Assembly: GCA_030622775.1 (NCBI GenBank) | Contig: JAUXFS010000002.1 | Span: 1 to 18,045, forward strand | Reading direction: 5' to 3' | From: Rhodospirillales bacterium | GTDB lineage: Bacteria; Pseudomonadota; Alphaproteobacteria; Rhodospirillales; Defluviicoccaceae | Length of the DNA: 18,045 bases | Part shown: positions 4,909-12,720 of the stretch, in pieces | Position numbering within the stretch: the first letter of the stretch is position 1 | Layout of the letters: each line of letters begins with the position of its first letter | Notes under the pieces: model-generated | Database searches by the model: none | What the model was told of the DNA's origin: nothing | The model's input: the letters and a program-made list of their open reading frames with translations, nothing else | Position numbers and translations under genes: made by a program

Positions 4909-7197
4909 TCAGAAACTCGTGCCGAAATTGACCCGCAGCGTCTCGGTCTCATCGAATTCTTCCTTCTTGATCGGGAAACCCATGTCGATGCCGATCGGGC
5001 CGAACGGTGAAACCCAGGTTACGCCGAATCCCGGCGAAACCCGGATGGTGGACGAATCCTCGACCTCGGATCCGGAGTCGCTGAGATTCCAAGCACTCCC
5101 GAAATCGGTGAACACCCTCGCCAGGATCCCCAGCTCGCTGGGGATCCCGAAGAACGGAAACGAGAGCTGCACGGTACCGGAGTAAAACCACTCGCCGCCG
5201 AGAGCATCGTCGCTGTCGCTGTCGCGAGGACCGACGCCATCGGTGGCGAAGCCGCGGATGTCGTCGCCGCCGATGAAGAACCGGTCGAGCAGATCGACGT
5301 CTTCCCCGGCGAAGCCAAAGATGTAGCCGCTCGACGCACCCAGCTTCAACACCCATTTGTCGGCGATGGGATAGAAATACTTGGCGTCGACGCGGTTGCG
5401 CACGTACTTGACGTCGCCGCCGAGGCCGGCCCCATCGGTGGTAATGCTGGCGAAGTAACCCGACGTCGGATTGGAGCGGCTATCCGTCACATCGTAGGTG
5501 AGGGTATGGGAGATCACCGATGGAAAGGTCTCCCCCTCCTGGTCCTTGACGAAGCGGGATGCATCGTGCGGAACGTTCTTGATTTCCGCCCGTTTGAAGC
5601 TGTACCGCCAATCCTGATCCAGGCGTTCGGAAATGGGATAGCCGGCGCGCAGGGAGATACCGGTGTCGACGGTATCGAAAGAGCTTTCGCTTTGACGGTC
5701 GGTCTCGGAATGGAAAATGTCGAAGCCCGCGACAACCTCGCGGTCGAGGAAATAGGGTTCGGTGAAGCTGAGATCTACTTGCTGATTTTTCTGCCCGATG
5801 ATCAACCCCAACCTCAGGTCCTGACCGTGGCCTAAAAGGTTACGCTCGCGAATGCTGAAATCGGCAAGGGCGCCGCTGGCGCTCGAGAAGCCGGCACCGA
5901 TGGAAAGCGAGCCCGTGGATTTCTCTTGGACCGCCGCTTTGATCACCGCCTTGTCGGGCGCGCTTCCGGGAACTTCGTCTATTTCCACCTTCTCGAAGTA
6001 ATCCAGATTCTGGAGACGCTGGCGCGAGCGTTGCAGTTTCGTCCCATTGAAGGCGTCTCCCTCGACGATGCGGAACTCCCGCCGGATGACCTTGTCGATG
6101 GTGCGAACGTTGCCGGTGATATCGATGCGCTCGACGAAGACCCGGGGCCCTTCGCTGATCTCGAACATGACATTGATTTTTTTGGCATCGCGATCACGGT
6201 CGATGCGGGGACGAATGTCGACGAAGGCGTAGCCCAGGTTGCCGACAGCGGCGTTCAAATCGTCGATGGATTTGTCCACCGTGTCGGCATCGTACCAGTC
6301 GCCTTCGTCGATATCCAGATTCGAGCGCACCTCTTCGGGATCGAGATCCCGCAGGGTCGTCTCGATCCCGATATCCCCAAACTCGTAGCGTTCGCCCTCC
6401 TCGACGGTGAAGGTAATGAAAAAATTCCGACGGTCGGGGGTAAGCTCGGCTAGCGCCGACTCCACTCGAAAGTCGGCGTATCCCTCGGACAGATAGAAGC
6501 GTCGAAGCAATTCCCGGTCAAACGCCAGCCGGTCCGGATCATAAGTGTCGTCCGTCGACAGGAACCGCCACCAGCGCGACTCCTTGGTTCGAGTAACCTC
6601 ACGCAGCCGGGAATCGCTGAACTCCTTGTTGCCGACAAAGCGGATGTTCTCGACCTCGGTGACCGCGCCTTCGCGGACCTCGTAGACCACGTCCACACGG
6701 TTCTGCGGTAGTTGGATGACCTTCGGCTCGACGGTCGCCGCAAAGCGACCGCTGCGGCGATACAGCGTCAGGACGCGCTTGACGTCGCTTTGCACTTTCG
6801 TACGGGTAAAGATAACCCTCGGGCGAAGGCTGATCTCCGCCTCGAGGGTTTCGTCGTCAAGGTGATCGTTTCCCTCGAAGGCGATGCGGTTGATCACCGG
6901 ATTCTCGACGACCCTGATGACAAGCGATCCGCCCTCGCGTTGTATCGTGACATCGGCGAAAAGGCCCGTGGCGAACAGGCTTTTGAGCGATCTGTCGATC
7001 CTGCCGGGATCGAAGACGTCGCCCTCCTGGACCAACAGATAGGAGCGTACGGTGTTTGGCTCGATGCGTTGCGCGCCCTCGACGACGATCGTGGAGACGA
7101 TCTCGTCCGACTGCGCTCGCAGTGGCGCCGGAGACAACAACGCCGCCGCGATCTCGAGCAACAAAACGGACACCCACAGGGATACCGAGCGCCGCAA
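4909..7197 (-). CDS. bamA: Outer-membrane assembly factor BamA
   Basis: BamA folds and inserts beta-barrel proteins into the outer membrane. The start codon is TTG at 7197, with a near-perfect AGGAGGT 3-4 bases upstream; no better start exists in frame. The 762 residues comprise a signal peptide (to about 28), five POTRA domains (about 33-98, 99-177, 180-268, 270-350, 352-426) and a C-terminal 16-strand barrel. The barrel carries the family signature FFIGGDDIRGF (IRGF at 647-650, where VRGF is commoner) and ends with the outer-membrane signal VNFGTSF with terminal Phe. The length is typical. It follows rseP by about 20 bases and precedes skp. An intact BamA shows that an outer membrane is still built even though the lipid A genes here are stripped. 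Confidence 0.97.
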   Translation of the reverse strand: MRRSVSLWVSVLLLEIAAALLSPAPLRAQSDEIVSTIVVEGAQRIEPNTVRSYLLVQEGDVFDPGRIDRSLKSLFATGLFADVTIQREGGSLVIRVVENPVINRIAFEGNDHLDDETLEAEISLRPRVIFTRTKVQSDVKRVLTLYRRSGRFAATVEPKVIQLPQNRVDVVYEVREGAVTEVENIRFVGNKEFSDSRLREVTRTKESRWWRFLSTDDTYDPDRLAFDRELLRRFYLSEGYADFRVESALAELTPDRRNFFITFTVEEGERYEFGDIGIETTLRDLDPEEVRSNLDIDEGDWYDADTVDKSIDDLNAAVGNLGYAFVDIRPRIDRDRDAKKINVMFEISEGPRVFVERIDITGNVRTIDKVIRREFRIVEGDAFNGTKLQRSRQRLQNLDYFEKVEIDEVPGSAPDKAVIKAAVQEKSTGSLSIGAGFSSASGALADFSIRERNLLGHGQDLRLGLIIGQKNQQVDLSFTEPYFLDREVVAGFDIFHSETDRQSESSFDTVDTGISLRAGYPISERLDQDWRYSFKRAEIKNVPHDASRFVKDQEGETFPSVISHTLTYDVTDSRSNPTSGYFASITTDGAGLGGDVKYVRNRVDAKYFYPIADKWVLKLGASSGYIFGFAGEDVDLLDRFFIGGDDIRGFATDGVGPRDSDSDDALGGEWFYSGTVQLSFPFFGIPSELGILARVFTDFGSAWNLSDSGSEVEDSSTIRVSPGFGVTWVSPFGPIGIDMGFPIKKEEFDETETLRVNFGTSF

Positions 7198-7218
7198 GCA
7201 ACCTCCTAGTGGTCCAGG

Positions 7219-8352
7219 TCAACTTACCAATTGTTGGAAAAATTCCAGAACCTTCAGATTGACCAAGTCGTTCCATGTCGCGAAGATCATCAATGTGAAC
7301 ACCAAAATCAACCCAAAGCGGAAGCCGTATTCCTGATACCGCCGGTCAAGAGGTTTTCCCAGAATTCCTTCGATCAAGTAGAACGCCAGGTGGCCGCCGT
7401 CCAGCATTGGAATTGGGAACAGATTGATCAATCCCAGATTGACGGACAATGCCGCCATGAAGAAAATAAAGTTGACGACGCCCCCCTGGGCCATCTGCCC
7501 GGAGATCTGGGCAATACGCAACGGGCCTCCCAACTCGTCGGCACTGCGCGAGCCGGTGATGATCTGCCCCAACGCCGTCAGGATCTGGCCAATGAGGCCG
7601 ACGGTTCGCTCGACCGCGGCGCCGACCGCCGCAACCGGACCAAGCCGCTCGTAACTGACCTGCTCGGGATCGGGGCGGACGCCCAGCAGCCCGATCGTTC
7701 GCGTCGCGCCGCCTTCGCCCTCAACCTCGGATGGCCTCGGCGTCGCCGTCAGGATCAACTCCCGCTCGTCTCTCAAGACGTCGAAGCGAAGCGCGACTCC
7801 CGGACGTTCGCTCACGATACGGCGTAAGTCCTCGAACCAGGTAACGGCCTCTCCATCGATCCGAAGAATCAGATCGCCGGGTTGAAACCCGACCTCGGCG
7901 GCGGCGCTGTCCTCCTGGATCGAACCGATCCCGGCCAAGGGGGCCGGCGCGCCGAAGATACCGAACAGCCCGGCCAACAGGACGATGGCAAACAAAAAGT
8001 TGGCGATCGGCCCAGCGGCAACGATGGCGGCGCGCTGAAGAAGGCGCTTTTTGTGGAACGAAACCGCCTCCTCGGCCGGAGTCATCGGAGGTTGTTCCTC
8101 GTCGTCTTCGAAATCGTGCTCGCCAAACATCTTGACGTATCCGCCAAGCGGAACCGCGCTGATTTTCCAGCGCGTGTCGTGCTTGTCGGTCCAGCCGTAG
8201 AGTTCGGGTCCGAACCCGATGGAGAATGTCTCGACCCGCACACCGTTGCGGCGCGCAATCCAGTAATGTCCCATCTCGTGGACGAAGACCAGAATGGTCA
8301 ACACCACGAGAAACGGGATAATCCAATCCCACACGTAACTCAGGATTTCCAT
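7219..8352 (-). CDS. rseP: Site-2 membrane metalloprotease RseP (RIP)
   Basis: This is an inner-membrane zinc protease that cuts transmembrane segments, classically an anti-sigma factor in the envelope stress response. The 377 residues show the HEMGH zinc motif at 25-29 in the first membrane segment, a second segment near 110-135 (AAGPIANFLFAIVLLAGLFG), a PDZ domain about 140-215 with VGFQPGDLILRIDGE, and then NLFPIPMLDGG (third zinc ligand Asp318) in a membrane segment. A final membrane helix lies near 345-362. GGAAGG-type ribosome binding sequence lies 6-7 bases before the ATG. One PDZ domain is present, as in many alphaproteobacterial forms (E. coli has two). Its place between dxr and bamA is the usual order. 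Confidence 0.96.
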   Translation of the reverse strand: MEILSYVWDWIIPFLVVLTILVFVHEMGHYWIARRNGVRVETFSIGFGPELYGWTDKHDTRWKISAVPLGGYVKMFGEHDFEDDEEQPPMTPAEEAVSFHKKRLLQRAAIVAAGPIANFLFAIVLLAGLFGIFGAPAPLAGIGSIQEDSAAAEVGFQPGDLILRIDGEAVTWFEDLRRIVSERPGVALRFDVLRDERELILTATPRPSEVEGEGGATRTIGLLGVRPDPEQVSYERLGPVAAVGAAVERTVGLIGQILTALGQIITGSRSADELGGPLRIAQISGQMAQGGVVNFIFFMAALSVNLGLINLFPIPMLDGGHLAFYLIEGILGKPLDRRYQEYGFRFGLILVFTLMIFATWNDLVNLKVLEFFQQLVS

Positions 8353-8373
8353 GGTCTGCCTTCCGCTGCCCGC

Positions 8374-9588
8374 TCAGGCGGGATGTAGGGTCCGGGCCGC
8401 GCTTCTCGATATCAGAGTATTCGCGGTTTCGCGGGCCGCTCCGTCGACCTCGGCAACATCCGTGAGGCTCTCGAGTTGCCGATTCGGCACGGTATCAATC
8501 GTTTCTTCTACAACTCTGGCGATATCGAGGAAACCGATGCGCCCGTTGAGAAAGTTATGCACGGCGATCTCGTTCGCGGCGTTCATGACCGTTGGCGCCG
8601 CTCCGCCGCACTTCAAGGCCTGGCGAGCAAGCCGGATCGCCGGAAACCGTTGTTCATCGGGAGCCTCGAAGGTCAGATTTCCGATCTCCGCCAAATTCAG
8701 TCGCGGCACCGGCGCCGTCATACGCTGCGGCCAGCCAAGGGCGTAGGCGATGGGAGTCCGCATGTCCGGAAGCCCCATCTGGGCCAACACCGATCCGTCG
8801 ACATAGGCAACCATGCTGTGAATGATCGACTGAGGGTGGACGACGATATCGATCTGCTCCACATCCACCGGAAAGAGGTGGTAGGCCTCGATCAACTCCA
8901 ACCCTTTGTTCATCATCGTCGCCGAATCGACCGATATCTTCGCGCCCATGTTCCAGTTCGGATGAGCGACCGCTTGGGCTGGCGTTACCGAAGCCATGGT
9001 CGCAAGATCGGCGGTACGGAACGGGCCTCCCGACGCCGTCAGGATGATCGATTCCACCTTATCGGCATTGTCGAAATCGAACACCTGGTAGATGGCGCTA
9101 TGCTCGGAATCGACGGGCACCACGGTCGCGCCGCAACGATGGATCTCGGCCATCATGAGGTCCCCGGCGCAGACCAGGCACTCCTTGTTGGCCAGACCGA
9201 CAATGGCTCCACGGCGCACCGCCGCCAACGTCGGCTCCAGGCCGGCGGCGCCGACGATCGACGCCATAACCCATTCGGCCGGACGGCTTGCCGCTTCAAC
9301 CAGTGCTTCGGGGCCGGCCGCGACCTCGATCCCGCTCCCCGCCAACTCCTGCTTGAGTGATCGATAGGCACCCAGTTCCGCTACGACGGCGATCTTCGGA
9401 CGCAGGCGACGCGCCTGTTCGGCAAGCAGCGCGACATTGCGATTGCCGGTCAACGCCTCCACCGAGAATGCGTCGGGTTGGCGCGATATCAGATCAATCG
9501 TATTGCACCCCACCGATCCGGTGGATCCCAAAATGGTCACGCTGCGACGCATGGCGTCGGGGCGCGGCCGGGTCACGGTTACAGCCAT
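8374..9588 (-). CDS. dxr: 1-deoxy-D-xylulose 5-phosphate reductoisomerase
   Basis: Dxr converts DXP to 2-C-methyl-D-erythritol 4-phosphate with NADPH, the committed step of the MEP isoprenoid pathway. The 404-residue protein has the NADPH-binding GSTGSVG at 21-27, the metal-binding PVDSEHSA with Asp160 and Glu162, and ASGGPFR and ISVDSATMMNKGLELIEA in the catalytic domain (last Glu about 231). WNMGAKISVDS and the C-terminal NAANEIAVHNFL helix are also present. The start at 9588 overlaps the cdsA stop by 10 bases. An internal ATG at 9552 lacks a ribosome binding site. Products feed undecaprenyl phosphate through UppS, two genes upstream. Confidence 0.97.
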   Translation of the reverse strand: MAVTVTRPRPDAMRRSVTILGSTGSVGCNTIDLISRQPDAFSVEALTGNRNVALLAEQARRLRPKIAVVAELGAYRSLKQELAGSGIEVAAGPEALVEAASRPAEWVMASIVGAAGLEPTLAAVRRGAIVGLANKECLVCAGDLMMAEIHRCGATVVPVDSEHSAIYQVFDFDNADKVESIILTASGGPFRTADLATMASVTPAQAVAHPNWNMGAKISVDSATMMNKGLELIEAYHLFPVDVEQIDIVVHPQSIIHSMVAYVDGSVLAQMGLPDMRTPIAYALGWPQRMTAPVPRLNLAEIGNLTFEAPDEQRFPAIRLARQALKCGGAAPTVMNAANEIAVHNFLNGRIGFLDIARVVEETIDTVPNRQLESLTDVAEVDGAARETANTLISRSAARTLHPA

Positions 9589-10412
9589 GTCAGCATACTG
9601 CCTTCGCCAACCGCGGTGATCAATGCTGTGATGACAACCGCTGCAATTAAGCCGTCCGCCCGATCGAGAAATCCGCCGTGACCCGGGATCAGGCTACCCG
9701 CATCCTTGACGCCGAACCTTCGTTTGACCCAGGATTCCAAGAGGTCGCCAGCCTGAGCCGTTGCTCCCAATATGGCGCTGACCAGGGCCAAATGCCATAG
9801 CGGCTCCAGTTCAACTATCGCGGCCGTGGCAGCGCCGACAAGGCCGGCACAGATGATCGCTCCGCAGAAGCCGGCCCATGTCTTGTTGGGGCTCACCGCG
9901 GGGGCCAGTTTCGGACCACCGATCAGCCGGCCAAAAGCATAGGCGCCGATATCCGACGCCCATACCAGCCCGAGAAGCCAGAATATCGTTTCCCGTCCCG
10001 CGGTGGGATCATTGCGTAACCAAATCATCGCGACGCATGGCAACCCGACATAGAAAACGCCCGCACTCAGCCACAAGCGCCTTCGCGAGAGGACAAATAC
10101 GACGACGGCTCCAATTCCCAGCACGGCCAGAGAGAACGCGGTTTGCGCCAGTCCCACCGCCGTGAAGGCGGCGATGAGCGTCACCCCCACGGCGATCGCG
10201 GCAACGCCGGGTGCGTCACGGGCACACATCCTGTACCACTCCCAGGTCATTGCCAAGGCGGCGGCGGAAACCATGATCTCGAATACGGGCGAGCCGACAT
10301 ACACCGAGGCAAGCACCGGCACAGCCAGGACCAGCGCCGACAATATTCGCTTTGTCAGCGGGTGGCTCAACAAACCGGTTTCAGGCACCGGCAGCGCCGT
10401 AGCGCCGTTCAC
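9579..10412 (-). CDS. cdsA: Phosphatidate cytidylyltransferase CdsA
   Basis: CdsA makes CDP-diacylglycerol from CTP and phosphatidic acid at the inner membrane, the branch point to all phospholipids. The protein is a multi-pass membrane protein with about eight hydrophobic segments. It carries the complete family signature near its C-terminus, SWVKRRFGVKDAGSLIPGHG followed by GFLDRADG. I chose GTG at 10412 because AGGGAG lies 10 bases upstream, giving 277 residues and a 32-base overlap with uppS. GTG at 10388 (269 residues) is the alternative, without a visible ribosome binding site. Upstream extension of the frame runs inside uppS and is not real. Confidence 0.95.
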   Translation of the reverse strand: MNGATALPVPETGLLSHPLTKRILSALVLAVPVLASVYVGSPVFEIMVSAAALAMTWEWYRMCARDAPGVAAIAVGVTLIAAFTAVGLAQTAFSLAVLGIGAVVVFVLSRRRLWLSAGVFYVGLPCVAMIWLRNDPTAGRETIFWLLGLVWASDIGAYAFGRLIGGPKLAPAVSPNKTWAGFCGAIICAGLVGAATAAIVELEPLWHLALVSAILGATAQAGDLLESWVKRRFGVKDAGSLIPGHGGFLDRADGLIAAVVITALITAVGEGSMLTWL

Positions 10413-11118
10413 GCCGGCGAAACTCCCTGAGTGCTTCGGCAAAATCCTCCCGGGAAAAATCGGGCCAGGGTGTGTCCACAAAGACGAACTCGGCGTAGGC
10501 CGACTGCCATAGCAAGAAATTGCTGATCCGCTTCTCCCCACTGGTGCGAATCAGCAGGTCGGGGTCGGGAATGTCGGCGGTATAGAGGTTCTCGCTCAAC
10601 ATTTCCTCGTCGATATCGGCTGGGCGAAGCAAACCGGCGGCCACCCTCTCCGCCAGGCGGCGGCTGGCATCGGCGATCTCCTCCCGACCGCCATAGCTCA
10701 ACGCAATGATCAGGGTCAGCCGGTAATTGTCGACGGTTTGGTGCTCGGCCGTTTCGATAAGATCGACGATGTCCGGCGCCAAACGTTTCCGTTCGCCGAT
10801 AACCCGCAGTCGGATGCCTTGCTTGCGCAGGTAGTTCAATTCGTTTCGAAGATAGTATCGCAGCAACCCCATGAGATCGCTGATCTCGGCAAGAGGACGT
10901 TTCCAGTTCTCGGAGGAAAAGCCGAACAAAGTCAGATACTGGACGCCCAACTGCATGGCGCTTTCGGCGGCCGTCTTGACCGCTTCGGCGCCTCGCTTGT
11001 GACCCGCCGTGCGTGGCAGGCCGCGGGCCCTCGCCCATCGCCCGTTGCCATCCATGATAATGGCAACGTGAACTGGCGGCGGTGCCGGATCGCGATGGAG
11101 GGGAACGGCCTCGATCAT
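10381..11118 (-). CDS. uppS: Undecaprenyl diphosphate synthase (cis-prenyltransferase)
   Basis: UppS extends farnesyl diphosphate with isopentenyl units to C55 undecaprenyl diphosphate, the carrier lipid for peptidoglycan and surface polysaccharides. The 245-residue protein carries HVAIIMDGNGRWA with the catalytic Asp23, FGFSSENWKRP, and the C-terminal block PDLLIRTSGEKRISNFLLWQ and then AEFVFVDTPWPDF, all characteristic. Length is typical. The ATG lies one base after the frr stop (TGACATG), so the two are translationally linked. It overlaps the start of cdsA. Confidence 0.97.
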   Translation of the reverse strand: MIEAVPLHRDPAPPPVHVAIIMDGNGRWARARGLPRTAGHKRGAEAVKTAAESAMQLGVQYLTLFGFSSENWKRPLAEISDLMGLLRYYLRNELNYLRKQGIRLRVIGERKRLAPDIVDLIETAEHQTVDNYRLTLIIALSYGGREEIADASRRLAERVAAGLLRPADIDEEMLSENLYTADIPDPDLLIRTSGEKRISNFLLWQSAYAEFVFVDTPWPDFSREDFAEALREFRRRERRYGAAGA

Positions 11119-11119
11119 G

Positions 11120-11689
11120 TCAGACCTGCATGATATCCGTTTCTTTTTTCGTTAGAATTTCATCCAGCTTCTTGATGTGAGAATCGGTCAAGTCCTGAAT
11201 CTCGCGACCATGGTCGCGGTGCTGATCCTGTGAGATCTCGCCGTCCTTTTCCTGTCGCTTGAGATCGTCCATGGCATGGCGGCGAACGTTGCGGACCGAG
11301 ACGCGTGCCTCTTCGGTGTACCGTCCAGCGATCTTGGTCAACTCAGCGCGGCGCTCCTCGGTCAGTATCGGTATCGGAATTCTCAGCAACTGGCCGTCCA
11401 CCGCCGGGTTGAGCCCGAGTCCTGACTCCAGAATCGCCTTTTCGACCGCCTTGACCTGGCTTTTGTCCCAGACCTGCACCGTCAGCATACGCGCCTCGGG
11501 TATCCCGAGCGTGGCCACCTGGGTGATCGGCATCTGCGCCCCGTATGCGTCGACCATCACCGGCTCCAAAAGGCCGAGCGAAGCGCGACCGGTACGCAGT
11601 CCCGCCAACTCCTTCTGCAATACCTCCACGGCGCCCTGCATCCGTCGGACAACCAACTTTTTTGCAGCATCAATATCCGGCTCTCCCAC
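11120..11689 (-). CDS. frr: Ribosome recycling factor
   Basis: RRF splits post-termination ribosomes together with EF-G. The start is GTG at 11689, preceded by AGGGAG 8-9 bases upstream, with that site touching the pyrH stop. The 189 residues show the two-domain tRNA-mimic layout: helix 1 with ELAGLRTGRASLGLL (31-41), the beta domain with MPITQVATLGIPE, AVEKAILESGLGLNP and IRIPIP-like LLRIPIPILTEERR, and a long C-terminal helix ending in KKLDEILTKKETDIMQV. Typical length is about 185. It is 12 bases from pyrH. Confidence 0.97.
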   Translation of the reverse strand: MGEPDIDAAKKLVVRRMQGAVEVLQKELAGLRTGRASLGLLEPVMVDAYGAQMPITQVATLGIPEARMLTVQVWDKSQVKAVEKAILESGLGLNPAVDGQLLRIPIPILTEERRAELTKIAGRYTEEARVSVRNVRRHAMDDLKRQEKDGEISQDQHRDHGREIQDLTDSHIKKLDEILTKKETDIMQV

Positions 11690-11701
11690 GGCTCGTTCTC
11701 C

Positions 11702-12433
11702 CTATCCGATGACAGTGAACCTACCCCTGCCGCTCACAACATCCGAAAATGCCCCTGGGGTGTGTATGGAAAATACAAGTATCGGCAGCTTGTTGTCGCG
11801 GGCCAGTGCGACCGCGGAAGTATCCATCACCTTCAGGTCGCGTGACAGGACATCTTGGTATGAAAGGGTTTCAAATCGCTCGGCGTCGGGCGTGAACTTC
11901 GGATCGGCACCGTATACGCCGTCGACCTGGGTTCCCTTCAGCAAGGCCGCGCATCCCATTTCGACCGCCCGCAAGGCGGCCGCGGTGTCCGTCGTGAAAA
12001 ACGGATTCCCCGTGCCCGCGGCAAATATCACGATACGACCCTTCTCCATATGCCGGACCGCTCTGCGGCGAATATAGGGCTCGGAAACCGTCGCCATCGG
12101 GATTGCGGACTGGACCCGTGTATGCACGCCGTTGCTTTCCAGGACGCTCTGCATAGCCAAGGCGTTCATAACCGTGGCAAGCATCCCCATATAGTCGGCG
12201 CTGGTTCGTTCGATACCCGCGGCCGCGGCCGACATCCCACGAAAGATGTTGCCTCCGCCGATGACCAGGCAAATCTCAATGCCCAAGTCGTGGACGCTCT
12301 TGATCTCGTTTGCGATCCGCTCGACGACCGCTGGATCAAGGCCATAGCCCTTGTCGCCCATCAGAGCTTCACCCGACAGCTTCAGGAGAACCCGTCCGTA
12401 CCTAGTACCGGCTTTCACAATCCCGTGCTCCAT
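11702..12433 (-). CDS. pyrH: UMP kinase
   Basis: PyrH phosphorylates UMP to UDP in pyrimidine nucleotide synthesis and belongs to the amino-acid kinase fold. The ATG at 12433 (MEHGIVKAGT) is chosen; upstream frame is in the structured gap. A purine-rich GGGAAAAG lies just upstream. The 243 residues show KLSGEALMGD (18-27), VIGGGNIFRG (57-66), ADYMGMLATVMNA with UMP-contacting Asp80, IFAAGTGNPFFTTDTAAALR, and KGTQVDGVYGADP. All are standard. Odd: the first 33 bases of the gene exist as an inverted near-copy 206 bases upstream, so the start codon could be sequestered in the mRNA. Confidence 0.97.
   Translation of the reverse strand: MEHGIVKAGTRYGRVLLKLSGEALMGDKGYGLDPAVVERIANEIKSVHDLGIEICLVIGGGNIFRGMSAAAAGIERTSADYMGMLATVMNALAMQSVLESNGVHTRVQSAIPMATVSEPYIRRRAVRHMEKGRIVIFAAGTGNPFFTTDTAAALRAVEMGCAALLKGTQVDGVYGADPKFTPDAERFETLSYQDVLSRDLKVMDTSAVALARDNKLPILVFSIHTPGAFSDVVSGRGRFTVIG
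12401..12433 (-). repeat. Inverted repeat arm B: first 33 bases of pyrH
   Basis: This arm is the start of pyrH read on the minus strand. Compared with the plus-strand sequence at 12640-12672, 29 of 33 positions match (differences at positions 5, 12, 23 and 31). In the transcript the two arms are complementary, with position 12 forming a G-U pair and three mismatches. The start codon lies inside the stem. Confidence 0.85.
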
Positions 12434-12538
12434 GAGATCGCTTTTCCCGTTTCCTCGACAGGAGGCGGTGCGCCGGCGATGCCAGCGCATCGTCCAGCGG
12501 CGTCGACGCCCCGAGGAAGCGGAAAAAGCGACCCTCCG

Positions 12539-12558
12539 GGCGGCCTTCCGAGGCCGCC
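12539..12558 (-). terminator. 8-bp GC hairpin with downstream T-run, possible attenuator
   Basis: GGCGGCCT and AGGCCGCC form a perfect 8-bp stem with a 4-base loop. On the minus strand it is followed by CGGAGGGTCGC and then TTTTT at about 12522-12527. The 11-base separation is too long for a classical intrinsic terminator. It could give partial termination between tsf and pyrH or act as an mRNA processing or stability element. Confidence 0.35.
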
Positions 12559-12578
12559 GGCGACGTTGCGTGCCGCTT

Positions 12579-12596
12579 GTGATGCGTTAGCATCAC
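12579..12596 (-). repeat. 7-bp perfect hairpin in the pyrH leader
   Basis: GTGATGC and GCATCAC pair perfectly around a 4-base loop (GTTA on the plus strand, TAAC on the transcribed strand). It is the middle of three hairpins nested between the two arms of the pyrH inverted repeat. Confidence 0.6.
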
Positions 12597-12611
12597 GGCG
12601 CGCCTCGCGCC
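12597..12611 (-). repeat. 6-bp GC hairpin in the pyrH leader
   Basis: GGCGCG and CGCGCC pair around a 3-base loop (CCT on plus). It directly abuts the hairpin at 12579-12596, which would allow coaxial stacking. Such a small GC palindrome can occur by chance in this composition. Confidence 0.4.
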
Positions 12612-12639
12612 TGGCCGGACGGACTCGGTAGGCCGTCAC

Positions 12640-12672
12640 ATGGGGCACGGAATTGTGAAAGTCGGTACTTGG
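12640..12672 (+). repeat. Inverted repeat arm A: inverted near-copy of the pyrH start
   Basis: Read on the plus strand this begins ATGGGGCACGGAATTGTG and would encode MGHGIVKVGTW, against MEHGIVKAGTR for PyrH. 29 of 33 bases match the pyrH start. Similarity stops sharply at both ends. No coding role on the plus strand is likely, because the frame runs antisense through tsf. Confidence 0.85.
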
Positions 12673-12720
12673 AGGTGGCGACATGCCTATGCCCATCCGA
12701 TGAAGGTCAGAGCCGGACCA

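Larger units (their letters stand above)
12434..12720 (-). promoter_or_regulatory. Structured tsf-pyrH intergenic leader
   Basis: This 287-base gap between tsf and pyrH has no gene. It holds the far arm of the pyrH inverted repeat (12640-12672) and three compact perfect hairpins: 12597-12611 (6 bp, 3-base loop), 12579-12596 (7 bp, 4-base loop) and 12539-12558 (8 bp, 4-base loop). After the last hairpin comes a T5 run 11 bases on. The density of structure suggests a folded 5' leader for pyrH. Regulation is inferred, not shown. Confidence 0.5.

Noticed and set aside
9579..10541. Longer CdsA start giving 320 residues
   Set aside because: The extension lies inside uppS and has no membrane character. 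GTG at 10412 with AGGGAG upstream fits the family length.
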